Under the pieces are notes generated by a model that did not search any database, was not told the origin of the DNA, and was given only the letters and a program-made list of their open reading frames with translations. A DNA stretch of 10,972 bases from an uncultured Clostridia bacterium (GTDB lineage Bacteria > Bacillota > Clostridia > Christensenellales > CAG-314): contig CAKQXG010000063.1 in NCBI GenBank assembly GCA_934281515.1, positions 1-10,972 on the forward strand, written 5' to 3'. Positions 1 to 5,961 of the stretch are shown in pieces; positions within the stretch are counted from its first letter, which is position 1, and the number at the start of each line of letters is the position of its first letter. The translations under genes and the position numbers were made by a program.

Positions 1-77
1 TGTCGGCGACGGTCGGAAATACGTAAATTTACTTATTAAGTATTTCAAAAAAATTTTTATTTTGTGGTGCAAATACC

Positions 78-106
78 TTGCTTTTTGTAATACAGTTTGA
101 TATAAT
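78..106 (+). promoter_or_regulatory. Sigma-A type promoter for the YgjV-like gene
   Basis: The -35 element TTGCTT (78-83) and a perfect -10 TATAAT (101-106) are separated by 17 bases. The predicted start near 113 gives a leader of about 150 nt before the first gene. The -35 is only a partial match to TTGACA, so the call rests mainly on the -10 and the spacing. Confidence 0.65.
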
Positions 107-262
107 GTGTCGGCAGTTGTAGATTGCAACGGTTTTTGTAGGCTGTCGGCGCATTTTTTTGCGCATGTTTACATAATTGTTGCGTGGAGGGAAATTTTTG
201 TCGCGACACTGCGTATAGTGCATTGTCACGACGTTGCGTAAAGGCAAAAGGAGATTTCTGTA
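107..262 (+). other. Structured 5' leader of the YgjV-like gene
   Basis: This is the presumed untranslated leader. It holds a small hairpin, GCGCA and TGCGC around five T residues, near 148-164. A longer one at 200-232 pairs GTCG, GACA and TGC with GCA, TGTC and CGAC, broken only by single C-A and C-T mismatches, with a seven-base loop. The second lacks a U tract, so it does not look like a terminator. It ends 15 bases before the AAGGAG ribosome binding site (248-253). I recognise no known riboswitch. Confidence 0.35.
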
Positions 263-583
263 ATGCTACAATGGATACAAGACAACGTTTTTGACTGGAC
301 AAGTTGGGCGGAATGGCTTGGACTTGCCGCCGCCGCATTGGTGTTGGTCAGCTTTCTTATGAAAGATGAACGCACGATACGTATTGTCAACATAGTTGGC
401 GCGGTAGTGTTTGTCGTATACGGCTTGACGATACATTCGGCGTCGGTGTGGGTGATGAATTTTGCATTGGTAGTGGTGCAATGCGTGTGGCTGTACCGCA
501 ACAAACGGAAGGCGCAAACGCCGCCCGACAGCAATGCTGACGGCGAACAACACCCCGACAACGATGCGCAAAACGGCAACTGA
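263..583 (+). CDS. Small YgjV/CBU_0592-like inner membrane protein
   Basis: The product is 106 residues and resembles the small YgjV-type integral membrane proteins. Three hydrophobic segments are visible at about residues 15-33, 40-58 and 64-80. The short charged link MKDERTIRIVN between the first two is characteristic of this group, as is a Tyr/Gly-containing second helix. The last 25 residues form a soluble tail rich in Asp, Asn and Gln. The ATG follows AAGGAG (248-253) at nine bases, which fixes the start. The gene has its own promoter and no co-transcribed partner is evident. The biochemical role of the family is unknown to me; database names that assign enzymes to it should be distrusted. 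Confidence 0.75.
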   Translation: MLQWIQDNVFDWTSWAEWLGLAAAALVLVSFLMKDERTIRIVNIVGAVVFVVYGLTIHSASVWVMNFALVVVQCVWLYRNKRKAQTPPDSNADGEQHPDNDAQNGN

Positions 584-647
584 CAGTACGTAAGCCATAT
601 TTTGCACATTTTCGTCATAAATGTTTGAATAAAGTACTGCAAAATAG

Positions 648-676
648 TTTACATTTAGCACAAATAATGCTAAATT
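648..676 (+). promoter_or_regulatory. Promoter with embedded inverted repeat upstream of the zinc-ribbon gene
   Basis: TTTACA (648-653) and TAAATT (671-676) are 17 bases apart, giving a plausible sigma-A promoter. The spacer region contains a perfect inverted repeat, TTTAGCA (654-660) and TGCTAAA (668-674), that begins right after the -35 and runs into the -10. A repressor bound there would block polymerase, so it may be an operator, though no dedicated regulator gene is nearby. The remaining bases to the gene at 820 form a leader of about 140 nt with a short CGGCG/CGCCG hairpin near 720-742. Confidence 0.45.
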
Positions 677-807
677 ATACGGGCGTATCGTAAAGGACAA
701 AACAAACGCTGTGCCAAACGCGGCGTATTTGCCCGCCGAAATATAAAGCGCAAACAAACAAGGACGTATCGGTGATAGTGTGTAACGTACGCCGTCAGCC
801 GAAAAAT

Positions 808-814
808 AAAGGTG
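808..814 (+). promoter_or_regulatory. Ribosome binding site that decides the zinc-ribbon start
   Basis: AAAGGTG lies five bases before the ATG at 820. The reading frame stays open back to an upstream start at 772, but that codon has no comparable site, and the extra 16 residues do not resemble the conserved domain start. Confidence 0.6.
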
Positions 815-819
815 ATACT

Positions 820-1323
820 ATGGGAAAAGTAAAGTACAAAAAGTGCCCGCGTTGCGAGTTGAACTACATCCCCGAAAACGAGGATATGTGCGACGTTTGC
901 AAATCGGAGCTTGGACTGGAAAGCAAAATAATACTGTTGGACGACATCATTGACGAGGACGAACCGTTGAAGCTGTGCCCCGTATGCAAGACGGCGTACA
1001 TCGGTATGGATGAGGAAATGTGCGAAAACTGCCTCGCGCGTGCCGCACAGCAACCCGACGACAATCTGGACGACGACAACGACGATTGGCGCAGCTATCT
1101 TGACGACGACGAAACCGACGTACCTACCGACGACGAGGACGTGATACCCATCAGCGAGTTGGAAGCCGACGAAGAAGAGGAAGAAGAGGAATTTGACGAG
1201 GATAACCCCGACACGGAACTTGCCGACTATCCCGACGACTACCCCGATGACTTTGACGACTACGACGACGAAGACGATGATGAAGATGACGACGAAGACG
1301 AAGATGACGAGGACGACGAGTAG
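820..1323 (+). CDS. Double zinc-ribbon protein with polyacidic C-terminal tail
   Basis: The predicted protein has 167 residues. Two copies of a four-cysteine ribbon are visible: C9, C12, C24, C27 and C53, C56, C68, C71. Both have CX2C-X11-CX2C spacing and similar sequence around them (CPRCELNYI and CPVCKTAYI, each followed by an E/D-M-C motif), so this is an internal duplication that should bind two zinc ions. From about residue 78 to the end the protein is almost entirely Asp and Glu with occasional Pro and Tyr, closing in an uninterrupted run of acidic residues. Small proteins with the CPRCELNYI start occur in Clostridia as uncharacterised genes. A nucleic-acid-mimic or basic-protein-binding tail is possible but is inference. 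It appears monocistronic, between its own promoter and a terminator. Confidence 0.75.
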   Translation: MGKVKYKKCPRCELNYIPENEDMCDVCKSELGLESKIILLDDIIDEDEPLKLCPVCKTAYIGMDEEMCENCLARAAQQPDDNLDDDNDDWRSYLDDDETDVPTDDEDVIPISELEADEEEEEEEFDEDNPDTELADYPDDYPDDFDDYDDEDDDEDDDEDEDDEDDE

Positions 1324-1385
1324 TTGCGTTTGTTTGTCGCGCCGAAAATGGGCGATTGTGTTGTCTGACAACTAAAACTGAAAAC

Positions 1386-1421
1386 AGGCTTTGTGTATCT
1401 TGCGTGCACAGAGCCTTTTTT
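1386..1421 (+). terminator. Intrinsic terminator after the zinc-ribbon gene
   Basis: AGGCTTTGTG (1386-1395) pairs with CACAGAGCCT (1407-1416) over 10 base pairs with one U-G pair. The loop has 11 bases and a T6 tract ends at 1421. It separates the zinc-ribbon gene from the ABC exporter operon. Confidence 0.8.
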
Positions 1422-1463
1422 GTTCAATCTTTTTTCAGTCTGGACATCGGCAAAGTTGTTTGA

Positions 1464-1492
1464 TTGACTAATTTCAGGTAAAATGATACTAT
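1464..1492 (+). promoter_or_regulatory. Extended -10 promoter of the ABC exporter operon
   Basis: TTGACT (1464-1469) and TACTAT (1487-1492) are spaced by 17 bases, and a TG dinucleotide at 1484-1485 gives an extended -10. The predicted start is near 1499, leaving a leader of about 65 nt. I see no clear operator. Confidence 0.7.
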
Positions 1493-1556
1493 CTATCGGT
1501 AAATAATTGTGTAGACGGCGGCGTTGTCGTACATGCGACGCGACATCTTTGTCTGC

Positions 1557-1561
1557 GGAGG
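1557..1561 (+). promoter_or_regulatory. Ribosome binding site that decides the first ABC subunit start
   Basis: GGAGG sits four bases before the ATG at 1566. The frame extends upstream to a TTG at 1524, but that codon lacks a matching site and the added 14 residues do not look like an ABC exporter N-terminus. Confidence 0.6.
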
Positions 1562-1565
1562 TAAG

Positions 1566-3332
1566 ATGTTTAAACTACTCAAAAACATGCGCAAACGAGA
1601 AGTGTTGCTTGCTTTGTTGTGCGTTGTGTTGGTTGTATGGCAGGTGTATTTCGACCTGACCTTGCCCGACTACATGACCGAGCTTACAACGCTTATGAAA
1701 ACGCCCGATACCCAAACGTCGGCGATATGGAACGTGGGACTGAAAATGTTGCTGTGCGTCTTGGCAAGTGCGGCACTAAGCATTTGCTGCGGTTTCCTTG
1801 CCGCGCGTACGGCGTCGGGGTTCAGCTACACCGTGCGCAAAAAACTGTTCAGCCACGTAATGGACGCCGACACTGCGGAAATGAACGGATTTTCCGTGCC
1901 GGGACTGATTACTCGCACGACCAACGACGTCACGCAGATACAGATGTTGGTGTCGATGGGGTTGCAGATGATTGTCAAGTCACCTATCATGGCGGTGTGG
2001 GCAGTGATAAAGATTCTCGGCAAAAGTTGGGAACTGTCCGTCGTTACGGCAGGATTTGTCGTTGCGATTCTGGTATTGGTGTTGTCGATAATGTCGGTAT
2101 GTTTGCCGCGTTTTCGCAAGGTACAACAGATGACCGACAAAATAAACCGCGTCACGCGTGAAAATCTGACAGGTATCAATGTAGTGCATGCCTTCAACGC
2201 CGAGGATTACCAAAACGCCAAGTTTGACGATCCCAGCTCAGAGATGTACGGACTGCAACTGAAAAACCAAAAAACGTTTGCATTTTTGCAACCGTCGTTG
2301 TCCCTTGGTATGAACGCCCTTGCCCTGACTGTATTTTGGCTAGGTGCCGCCCTGATAAACGGCGTTGCCGATCCTGCAGGCAAGTTGGAAATGTTTGCCA
2401 ACGTGATGGTGTTCAGTACCTACGCCACATATGTAGTAATGTCATTTATGATGCTGGCAATGGTATTTATGATGTTGCCGCAAGCGCAGGTATCTGCCGA
2501 GCGTATAAACGCCGTGCTGGACAGTCACCCGTCGGTTACTTCGGGACAGGTTACGCAGGGAACGGAAACGGGCACGGTGGAGTTCAGAAACGTATCATTC
2601 CGCTATCCGGGGTCGGCAGAGGACGAGTTGTCAAATGTCAGCTTTAAGCTGGGCAAAGGCGAAACGTTGGCGATTATCGGAGCGACGGGCAGCGGCAAAA
2701 CTACTCTTGTCGGACTTATTCCGCGTTTCTACGATCCGACGTCAGGCACGGTGCTTGTCGACGACGTAGACGTTGCCGACTACGCATTTGACGCACTGTA
2801 CGACAAACTCGGTTACGTCACGCAAAAGGCTGTACTGTTTGCAGGTAGCGTTGCCGACAACGTGTTCTTTGGCGAAAGTGCGGCTGATGAAACTCCCGAC
2901 AATCTCAAACGCGCCTTGGATATGTCGCAGGCGGCGGAGTTTGTCGACAAACTCGAAGGTGGCGCAGACTACCGTATAGCACAGTCGGGACGCAATGTGT
3001 CGGGCGGACAAAAACAACGTCTGTCCATTGCACGCGCACTTGCACGCAAGCCGGAAATACTGATTTTCGACGACTCTTTCTCTGCGCTCGACTACAAAAC
3101 CGACGCAAAGTTGCGTGCCGAATTGTCGCAAACAATGCTCGACGTTACTAAAATTATCGTTGCGCAACGGGTCAGTACCATACGTCACGCAGACAAGATA
3201 ATCGTACTCGACAAAGGCGAAGTAGTGGGCATGGGTACGCACGAGCAACTGCTTGCCGACTGCAGCGTGTACAAGGAAATTGCTCTGTCGCAACTGTCCG
3301 CCGAAGAATTGCAAGGAGGTGAGGGCAAGTGA
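1566..3332 (+). CDS. Heterodimeric ABC exporter subunit with degenerate ATPase site
   Basis: The 588-residue protein is a half-transporter, with an N-terminal membrane domain of about six helices (roughly residues 10-300) fused to a nucleotide-binding domain. Walker A is GATGSGKT at 372-379 with K378. The signature loop is canonical, VSGGQ at 478-482. Walker B ends D502-D503, so the catalytic glutamate is replaced by aspartate. The switch histidine is replaced by Q534 (VAQRVSTI). This Asp/Gln pair is the hallmark of the degenerate half in exporters such as TM287/288 and BmrCD, where one site binds ATP but hydrolyses poorly. The gene overlaps its partner by four bases, so the two are translated together. 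The substrate cannot be read from sequence; drugs, lipids or peptides are all possible. Confidence 0.92.
   Translation: MFKLLKNMRKREVLLALLCVVLVVWQVYFDLTLPDYMTELTTLMKTPDTQTSAIWNVGLKMLLCVLASAALSICCGFLAARTASGFSYTVRKKLFSHVMDADTAEMNGFSVPGLITRTTNDVTQIQMLVSMGLQMIVKSPIMAVWAVIKILGKSWELSVVTAGFVVAILVLVLSIMSVCLPRFRKVQQMTDKINRVTRENLTGINVVHAFNAEDYQNAKFDDPSSEMYGLQLKNQKTFAFLQPSLSLGMNALALTVFWLGAALINGVADPAGKLEMFANVMVFSTYATYVVMSFMMLAMVFMMLPQAQVSAERINAVLDSHPSVTSGQVTQGTETGTVEFRNVSFRYPGSAEDELSNVSFKLGKGETLAIIGATGSGKTTLVGLIPRFYDPTSGTVLVDDVDVADYAFDALYDKLGYVTQKAVLFAGSVADNVFFGESAADETPDNLKRALDMSQAAEFVDKLEGGADYRIAQSGRNVSGGQKQRLSIARALARKPEILIFDDSFSALDYKTDAKLRAELSQTMLDVTKIIVAQRVSTIRHADKIIVLDKGEVVGMGTHEQLLADCSVYKEIALSQLSAEELQGGEGK
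3313..3322 (+). promoter_or_regulatory. Near-perfect ribosome binding site of the second ABC subunit
   Basis: AAGGAGGTGA within the end of the first gene matches the 16S anti-Shine-Dalgarno sequence over ten bases. It supports the GTG start at 3329, nine bases after AGGAGG, and offsets the weaker start codon. The GTGA overlap of start and stop indicates translational coupling. Confidence 0.75.
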
Positions 3333-5080
3333 AAAAATCAGTAGGTTCGGCTTTGCAAAAGAGTTCTCGCTATATGCGCGATTGCATTGCCGCGGTCATC
3401 GTCGCTCTGTTGCTTGCTGCTTGTGGTGCTGTGCTTACAATTGCAGGTCCGGACAAACTCGGCGAAATTACCAACCTTATTTCCGACGGACTTGTGACGG
3501 GTATCGACCTTGCCGCCGTGGCAAGAGTGGGTATAACTCTCGGCGCAATGTATCTGGCAAGTTTTGCCAGTACCGCCGCGGAACAGTTTATTATGGCAAA
3601 GGTCACGCTGAAAATGTCCTATCGCATGCGCGGCGACCTTTCACAAAAAATAAACAAACTGCCAAACAGTTACTTCAACTTTCACGCGCAAGGCGATATA
3701 CTCAGTACCGTTACAAACGACGTCAGCACATTGCAACAGGGCTTTACCAACAGTTTGCCCACAATCATTGCCGCCGTCACACAGTTTGTCGGATGTCTAA
3801 TCATGATGTTTGTCACACAGTGGTTGCTTGCGCTTATTTCGTTAGGCGTAACCATTGTCGGCGCGGTGGTGACGGTACTTATTATGTCGCGCAGTCAGCG
3901 ATACTTTGTGGCGCGCCAACAAAGCCTTGGCGAGCTTAACGGCTACATCGAAGAAATGTACTCCGGTCAGAACGTTGTACGCATTTCTCGCGCCGTGGGC
4001 GAGGTCAACAAAACTTTCGACGGACTTAACGACAAAGTATACGACGCTAACTGGAAGTCGCAATTTTTGTCCGGTATGATGCAACCGCTGATGAACGTCA
4101 TCGGCAACATTGCCTATGTTGCGGTGTGCGTTGTCGGCTCGGTACTGGTACTGAACGGCACGATAAAAATCGGTGTAATCGTTGCGTTTATCATGTATGT
4201 ACGCTTGTTTACTTCTCCGCTTACGCAGATTGCGCAAGGAATGACAAACCTGCAAACCTCTGCCGCCGCAGCACACAGGGTGTTCGACGTGCTGGAATCC
4301 GACGAACTGCCCGACGAAAGCGACAAAACAGAAGTACTTGAAAGCGTGGACGGCAACATCAACTTTAATCATGTGCGTTTTGCCTACCCCGATGCGCCCG
4401 ACAAGACGATTATCAAGGACTTCTCGGCTGATGTCAAGTCGGGACAAAAGGTTGCAATCGTCGGTCCGACGGGCGCAGGCAAGACTACAATGGTCAATCT
4501 GCTTATGCGCTTTTACGACATTACGGGCGGCAACATAACCATTGACGGCAAATCGGTATACGACCTGACGCGCAACAACGTGCATAATCTGTTCGGTATG
4601 GTGTTGCAGGACACGTGGCTGTTTGAAGGCACCGTCCGCGAAAACCTGGTGTACAACATGCAGGACGTAACCGACGAACAGTTGGAACAGGTGGTTGCGG
4701 CTTGTGGATTGGACAAGTTTGTGCACAGTTTGCCGCACGGATTCGACACCGTGTTGTCGGAAAGTACCGCCGTCTCGGCAGGGCAAAAACAGCTGTTGAC
4801 CATTGCGAGAGCGATGTTGCAGGATGCGCCCATGCTGATACTCGACGAAGCGACAAGCTCCGTCGACACTCGTACCGAACTGTTGATACAACGTGCAATG
4901 GACAAGCTTACTGCCGACCGCACAAGTTTTGTGATTGCACACAGACTGTCCACTATCAAAAATGCCGACCTGATACTTGTCATGCGCGAAGGCGACGTGG
5001 TGGAAAGCGGCACTCACAATCAGTTGATGGCAAAGGGCGGTTTCTACGCAGACTTATACAACAGTCAGTTTGCGGAGTAG
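3329..5080 (+). CDS. Heterodimeric ABC exporter subunit with catalytic ATPase site
   Basis: This 583-residue half-transporter is the partner of the preceding gene. Hydrophobic segments fill roughly residues 15-320, followed by the nucleotide-binding domain. Walker A is GPTGAGKT with K385. Walker B ends D506-E507, so the catalytic glutamate is present, and the switch histidine is H538 (IAHRLSTI). Its signature loop is altered, VSAGQ at 482-486 instead of LSGGQ. In the dimer this altered loop faces the degenerate Walker motifs of the first subunit, while its own intact Walker motifs face the canonical VSGGQ of the partner. The pair therefore predicts one consensus and one degenerate site, as in type IV heterodimeric exporters. 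Start choice: GTG with a very strong ribosome binding site. No terminator directly follows. Confidence 0.93.
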   Translation: MKKSVGSALQKSSRYMRDCIAAVIVALLLAACGAVLTIAGPDKLGEITNLISDGLVTGIDLAAVARVGITLGAMYLASFASTAAEQFIMAKVTLKMSYRMRGDLSQKINKLPNSYFNFHAQGDILSTVTNDVSTLQQGFTNSLPTIIAAVTQFVGCLIMMFVTQWLLALISLGVTIVGAVVTVLIMSRSQRYFVARQQSLGELNGYIEEMYSGQNVVRISRAVGEVNKTFDGLNDKVYDANWKSQFLSGMMQPLMNVIGNIAYVAVCVVGSVLVLNGTIKIGVIVAFIMYVRLFTSPLTQIAQGMTNLQTSAAAAHRVFDVLESDELPDESDKTEVLESVDGNINFNHVRFAYPDAPDKTIIKDFSADVKSGQKVAIVGPTGAGKTTMVNLLMRFYDITGGNITIDGKSVYDLTRNNVHNLFGMVLQDTWLFEGTVRENLVYNMQDVTDEQLEQVVAACGLDKFVHSLPHGFDTVLSESTAVSAGQKQLLTIARAMLQDAPMLILDEATSSVDTRTELLIQRAMDKLTADRTSFVIAHRLSTIKNADLILVMREGDVVESGTHNQLMAKGGFYADLYNSQFAE

Positions 5081-5200
5081 GTTCGATTGAGCCAAACTTA
5101 TGCCGAGATTAGCAAGCTTATCGATTTGCGTGTTGCACAATGGACATCAGATGCCAACAGAATATTTGGGAACGAACGCCGAAGATAAGATGTATTTCTT
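5081..5200. other. Gap downstream of the ABC operon, no feature seen
   Basis: There is no coding region or U-tailed hairpin here. The word TGGACATCA at 5141-5149 recurs at 5212-5220 and inverted at 5322-5330, in the arms of the palindrome that follows. This may mean the repetitive element once extended further left. Confidence 0.3.
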
Positions 5201-5338
5201 GTGGGACTTGTTGGACATCACCAAACGAAAAACGCCCTGATGGCTCCCTCCGCTCGGAGCAATAAAGTCGGCTGAAACGAAATTTCCCAGCCGTGCCGCT
5301 CGCTCCGAGGTTTTCTTATGGTGATGTCCAACACCCAC
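5201..5338. repeat. 138-bp nested palindrome, possible dispersed or MITE-like element
   Basis: The outer arms are a perfect 15-bp inverted repeat, TGTTGGACATCACCA (5209-5223) and its complement (5319-5333). They are extended outward by GTGGG (5201-5205) against CCCAC (5334-5338) across a three-base bulge. Inside lie CTCGGAGC (5253-5260) with GCTCCGAG (5302-5309), and at the centre CGGCTG (5269-5274) with CAGCCG (5288-5293). A competing local hairpin, GCTCC (5243-5247) with GGAGC (5256-5260), is also possible. No flanking target duplication is obvious. The right half of the middle stem is followed by GTTTTC, so the transcript could end the ABC operon message. Alternatives are a structured RNA or a miniature inverted-repeat element. 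Confidence 0.6.
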
Positions 5339-5340
5339 TG

Positions 5341-5680
5341 CAAAGCGATTGCCATGTAATGTTTATGGCTTTATTCAAGCGGACTAAACTTCGGCTAGTC
5401 GTTGTTCTTGTTTGTCACACTGTTCGTTGGAAACATTCCGTCGTCCTTGCGAAAATCTGTCGAATTTCACCCTGCGCATCTTTATAGAACGCCCACCTAC
5501 GCACAAAAGCGGTGCGTACCACTGCCCCGACCACCCACCCCTTTTTGTCAAAGGCGTGTTAATTACATAAAGGACAAGAGAGTACATTTGGTGGTTTGAT
5601 AAAGCAGAAGTATTATTAAAAGGCGTGTTTGTAGTGTTCAACTTACTCGGGTAAAATTCAAAAGAGAAAAAATAAAAAAA
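5341..5680. other. Noncoding gap between the palindrome and the pyr promoter
   Basis: I find no convincing gene, tRNA or terminator here. Open frames on both strands lack ribosome binding sites and family resemblance. An 11-base word AAAGGCGTGTT occurs twice, near 5553 and 5620. The right end turns A-rich before the pyr promoter. Together with the adjacent palindrome, this stretch could be degraded or repetitive intergenic DNA. Confidence 0.35.
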
Positions 5681-5684
5681 TTAT

Positions 5685-5720
5685 TCGCTCGTCAATCGTG
5701 TGAAATCGGTTGACGAGTGA
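5685..5720 (+). repeat. Inverted repeat overlapping the -35 of the pyr promoter
   Basis: TCGCTCGTCAA (5685-5695) pairs with TTGACGAGTGA (5710-5720) over 11 positions with one G-U pair, around a 14-base centre. The right arm contains the -35 hexamer TTGACG. It may be an operator, or a terminator-like hairpin for transcription arriving from upstream, although no U tract follows. Confidence 0.45.
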
Positions 5721-5738
5721 CAAACTGTTTGGTACAAT
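5710..5738 (+). promoter_or_regulatory. Promoter of the pyrR-uracil permease operon
   Basis: TTGACG (5710-5715) and TACAAT (5733-5738) are 17 bases apart, each one mismatch from consensus. Transcription should begin around 5745, exactly at the 5' edge of the PyrR-binding hairpin, leaving a leader of about 217 nt before pyrR. Confidence 0.85.
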
Positions 5739-5745
5739 ACTTGCG

Positions 5746-5782
5746 ATGACTTTAAGCGGGTACAGAGATGCTCGCAAGACAT
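5746..5782 (+). promoter_or_regulatory. PyrR-binding RNA hairpin (anti-antiterminator)
   Basis: The upper stem pairs GCGGGTA (5756-5762) with TGCTCGC (5769-5775), all seven positions pairing with two G-U pairs. The hexaloop is CAGAGA (5763-5768), matching the CNGNGA loop of known PyrR-binding loops. The lower stem pairs ATGACTT (5746-5752) with AAGACAT (5776-5782) with one A-A mismatch. A three-base bulge UAA (5753-5755) lies on the 5' side, where known sites carry a purine-rich bulge. In Bacillus, PyrR with UMP stabilises this hairpin and so prevents antitermination. Confidence 0.88.
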
Positions 5783-5870
5783 GATTGTACATGGTAGTAT
5801 ATTCCGACCTTCGCACGCCTCAAAGGTGTAGTGCGCTACATGTCGGTTACTCTACATTTGTCTTGCCGAG
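5771..5870 (+). promoter_or_regulatory. Pyr antiterminator structure
   Basis: GCAAGACA (5774-5781), the 3' strand of the PyrR-binding hairpin, is exactly complementary to TGTCTTGC (5859-5866), the 5' strand of the terminator. CTC (5771-5773) can add pairs with GAG (5868-5870) past one bulged base. The intervening RNA folds on itself through CCGAC (5804-5808) with GTCGG (5842-5846), CGCAC with GTGCG and CCT with AGG. Forming this structure excludes both the PyrR hairpin and the terminator, which is the expected switch logic. Confidence 0.8.
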
Positions 5871-5888
5871 CGGCAAGGCAATTTTTTT
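5858..5888 (+). terminator. Attenuator terminator in the pyr leader
   Basis: TTGTCTTGCC (5858-5867) pairs with GGCAAGGCAA (5872-5881) over 10 base pairs with one U-G pair around the tetraloop GAGC. A T7 tract (5882-5888) follows immediately. It lies 73 bases before pyrR and inside the transcript, so it acts as a conditional terminator. Confidence 0.88.
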
Positions 5889-5961
5889 ATGCTTTGTACG
5901 CTGCAACGGTCATTCATGGAGGGAGTTCGGAAAATTTTTGCAATCAAGGAGATTGGATTGT

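Noticed and set aside
200..232. Leader hairpin as an intrinsic terminator
   Set aside because: No U tract follows, and the gene's ribosome binding site lies just downstream.
670..1371. Long minus-strand open frame of 233 codons rich in Val, Ile and Phe
   Set aside because: It is the complement of the Asp/Glu codon tract of the zinc-ribbon gene, which reads as Val/Ile/Phe/Leu on the other strand. It has no ribosome binding site and no family resemblance.
1524..1565. TTG start extending the first ABC subunit by 14 residues
   Set aside because: The ATG at 1566 has GGAGG directly upstream, and the extension lacks any supporting signal.
3842..5017. Minus-strand open frame of 391 codons
   Set aside because: It lies wholly opposite the second ABC subunit, whose motifs are complete. 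The frame is open only because of codon composition.
5201..5338. Palindrome as a transposase-bearing insertion sequence
   Set aside because: It is only 138 bp with no coding capacity for a transposase and no visible target-site duplication.
5384..5641. Possible minus-strand 85-residue gene
   Set aside because: There is no start signal or recognisable family. It is better treated as unexplained intergenic or remnant sequence.
5785..5961. N-terminal extension of pyrR by 59 codons
   Set aside because: It would overlap the antiterminator and terminator and has no ribosome binding site. The protein from 5962 matches the normal PyrR length.
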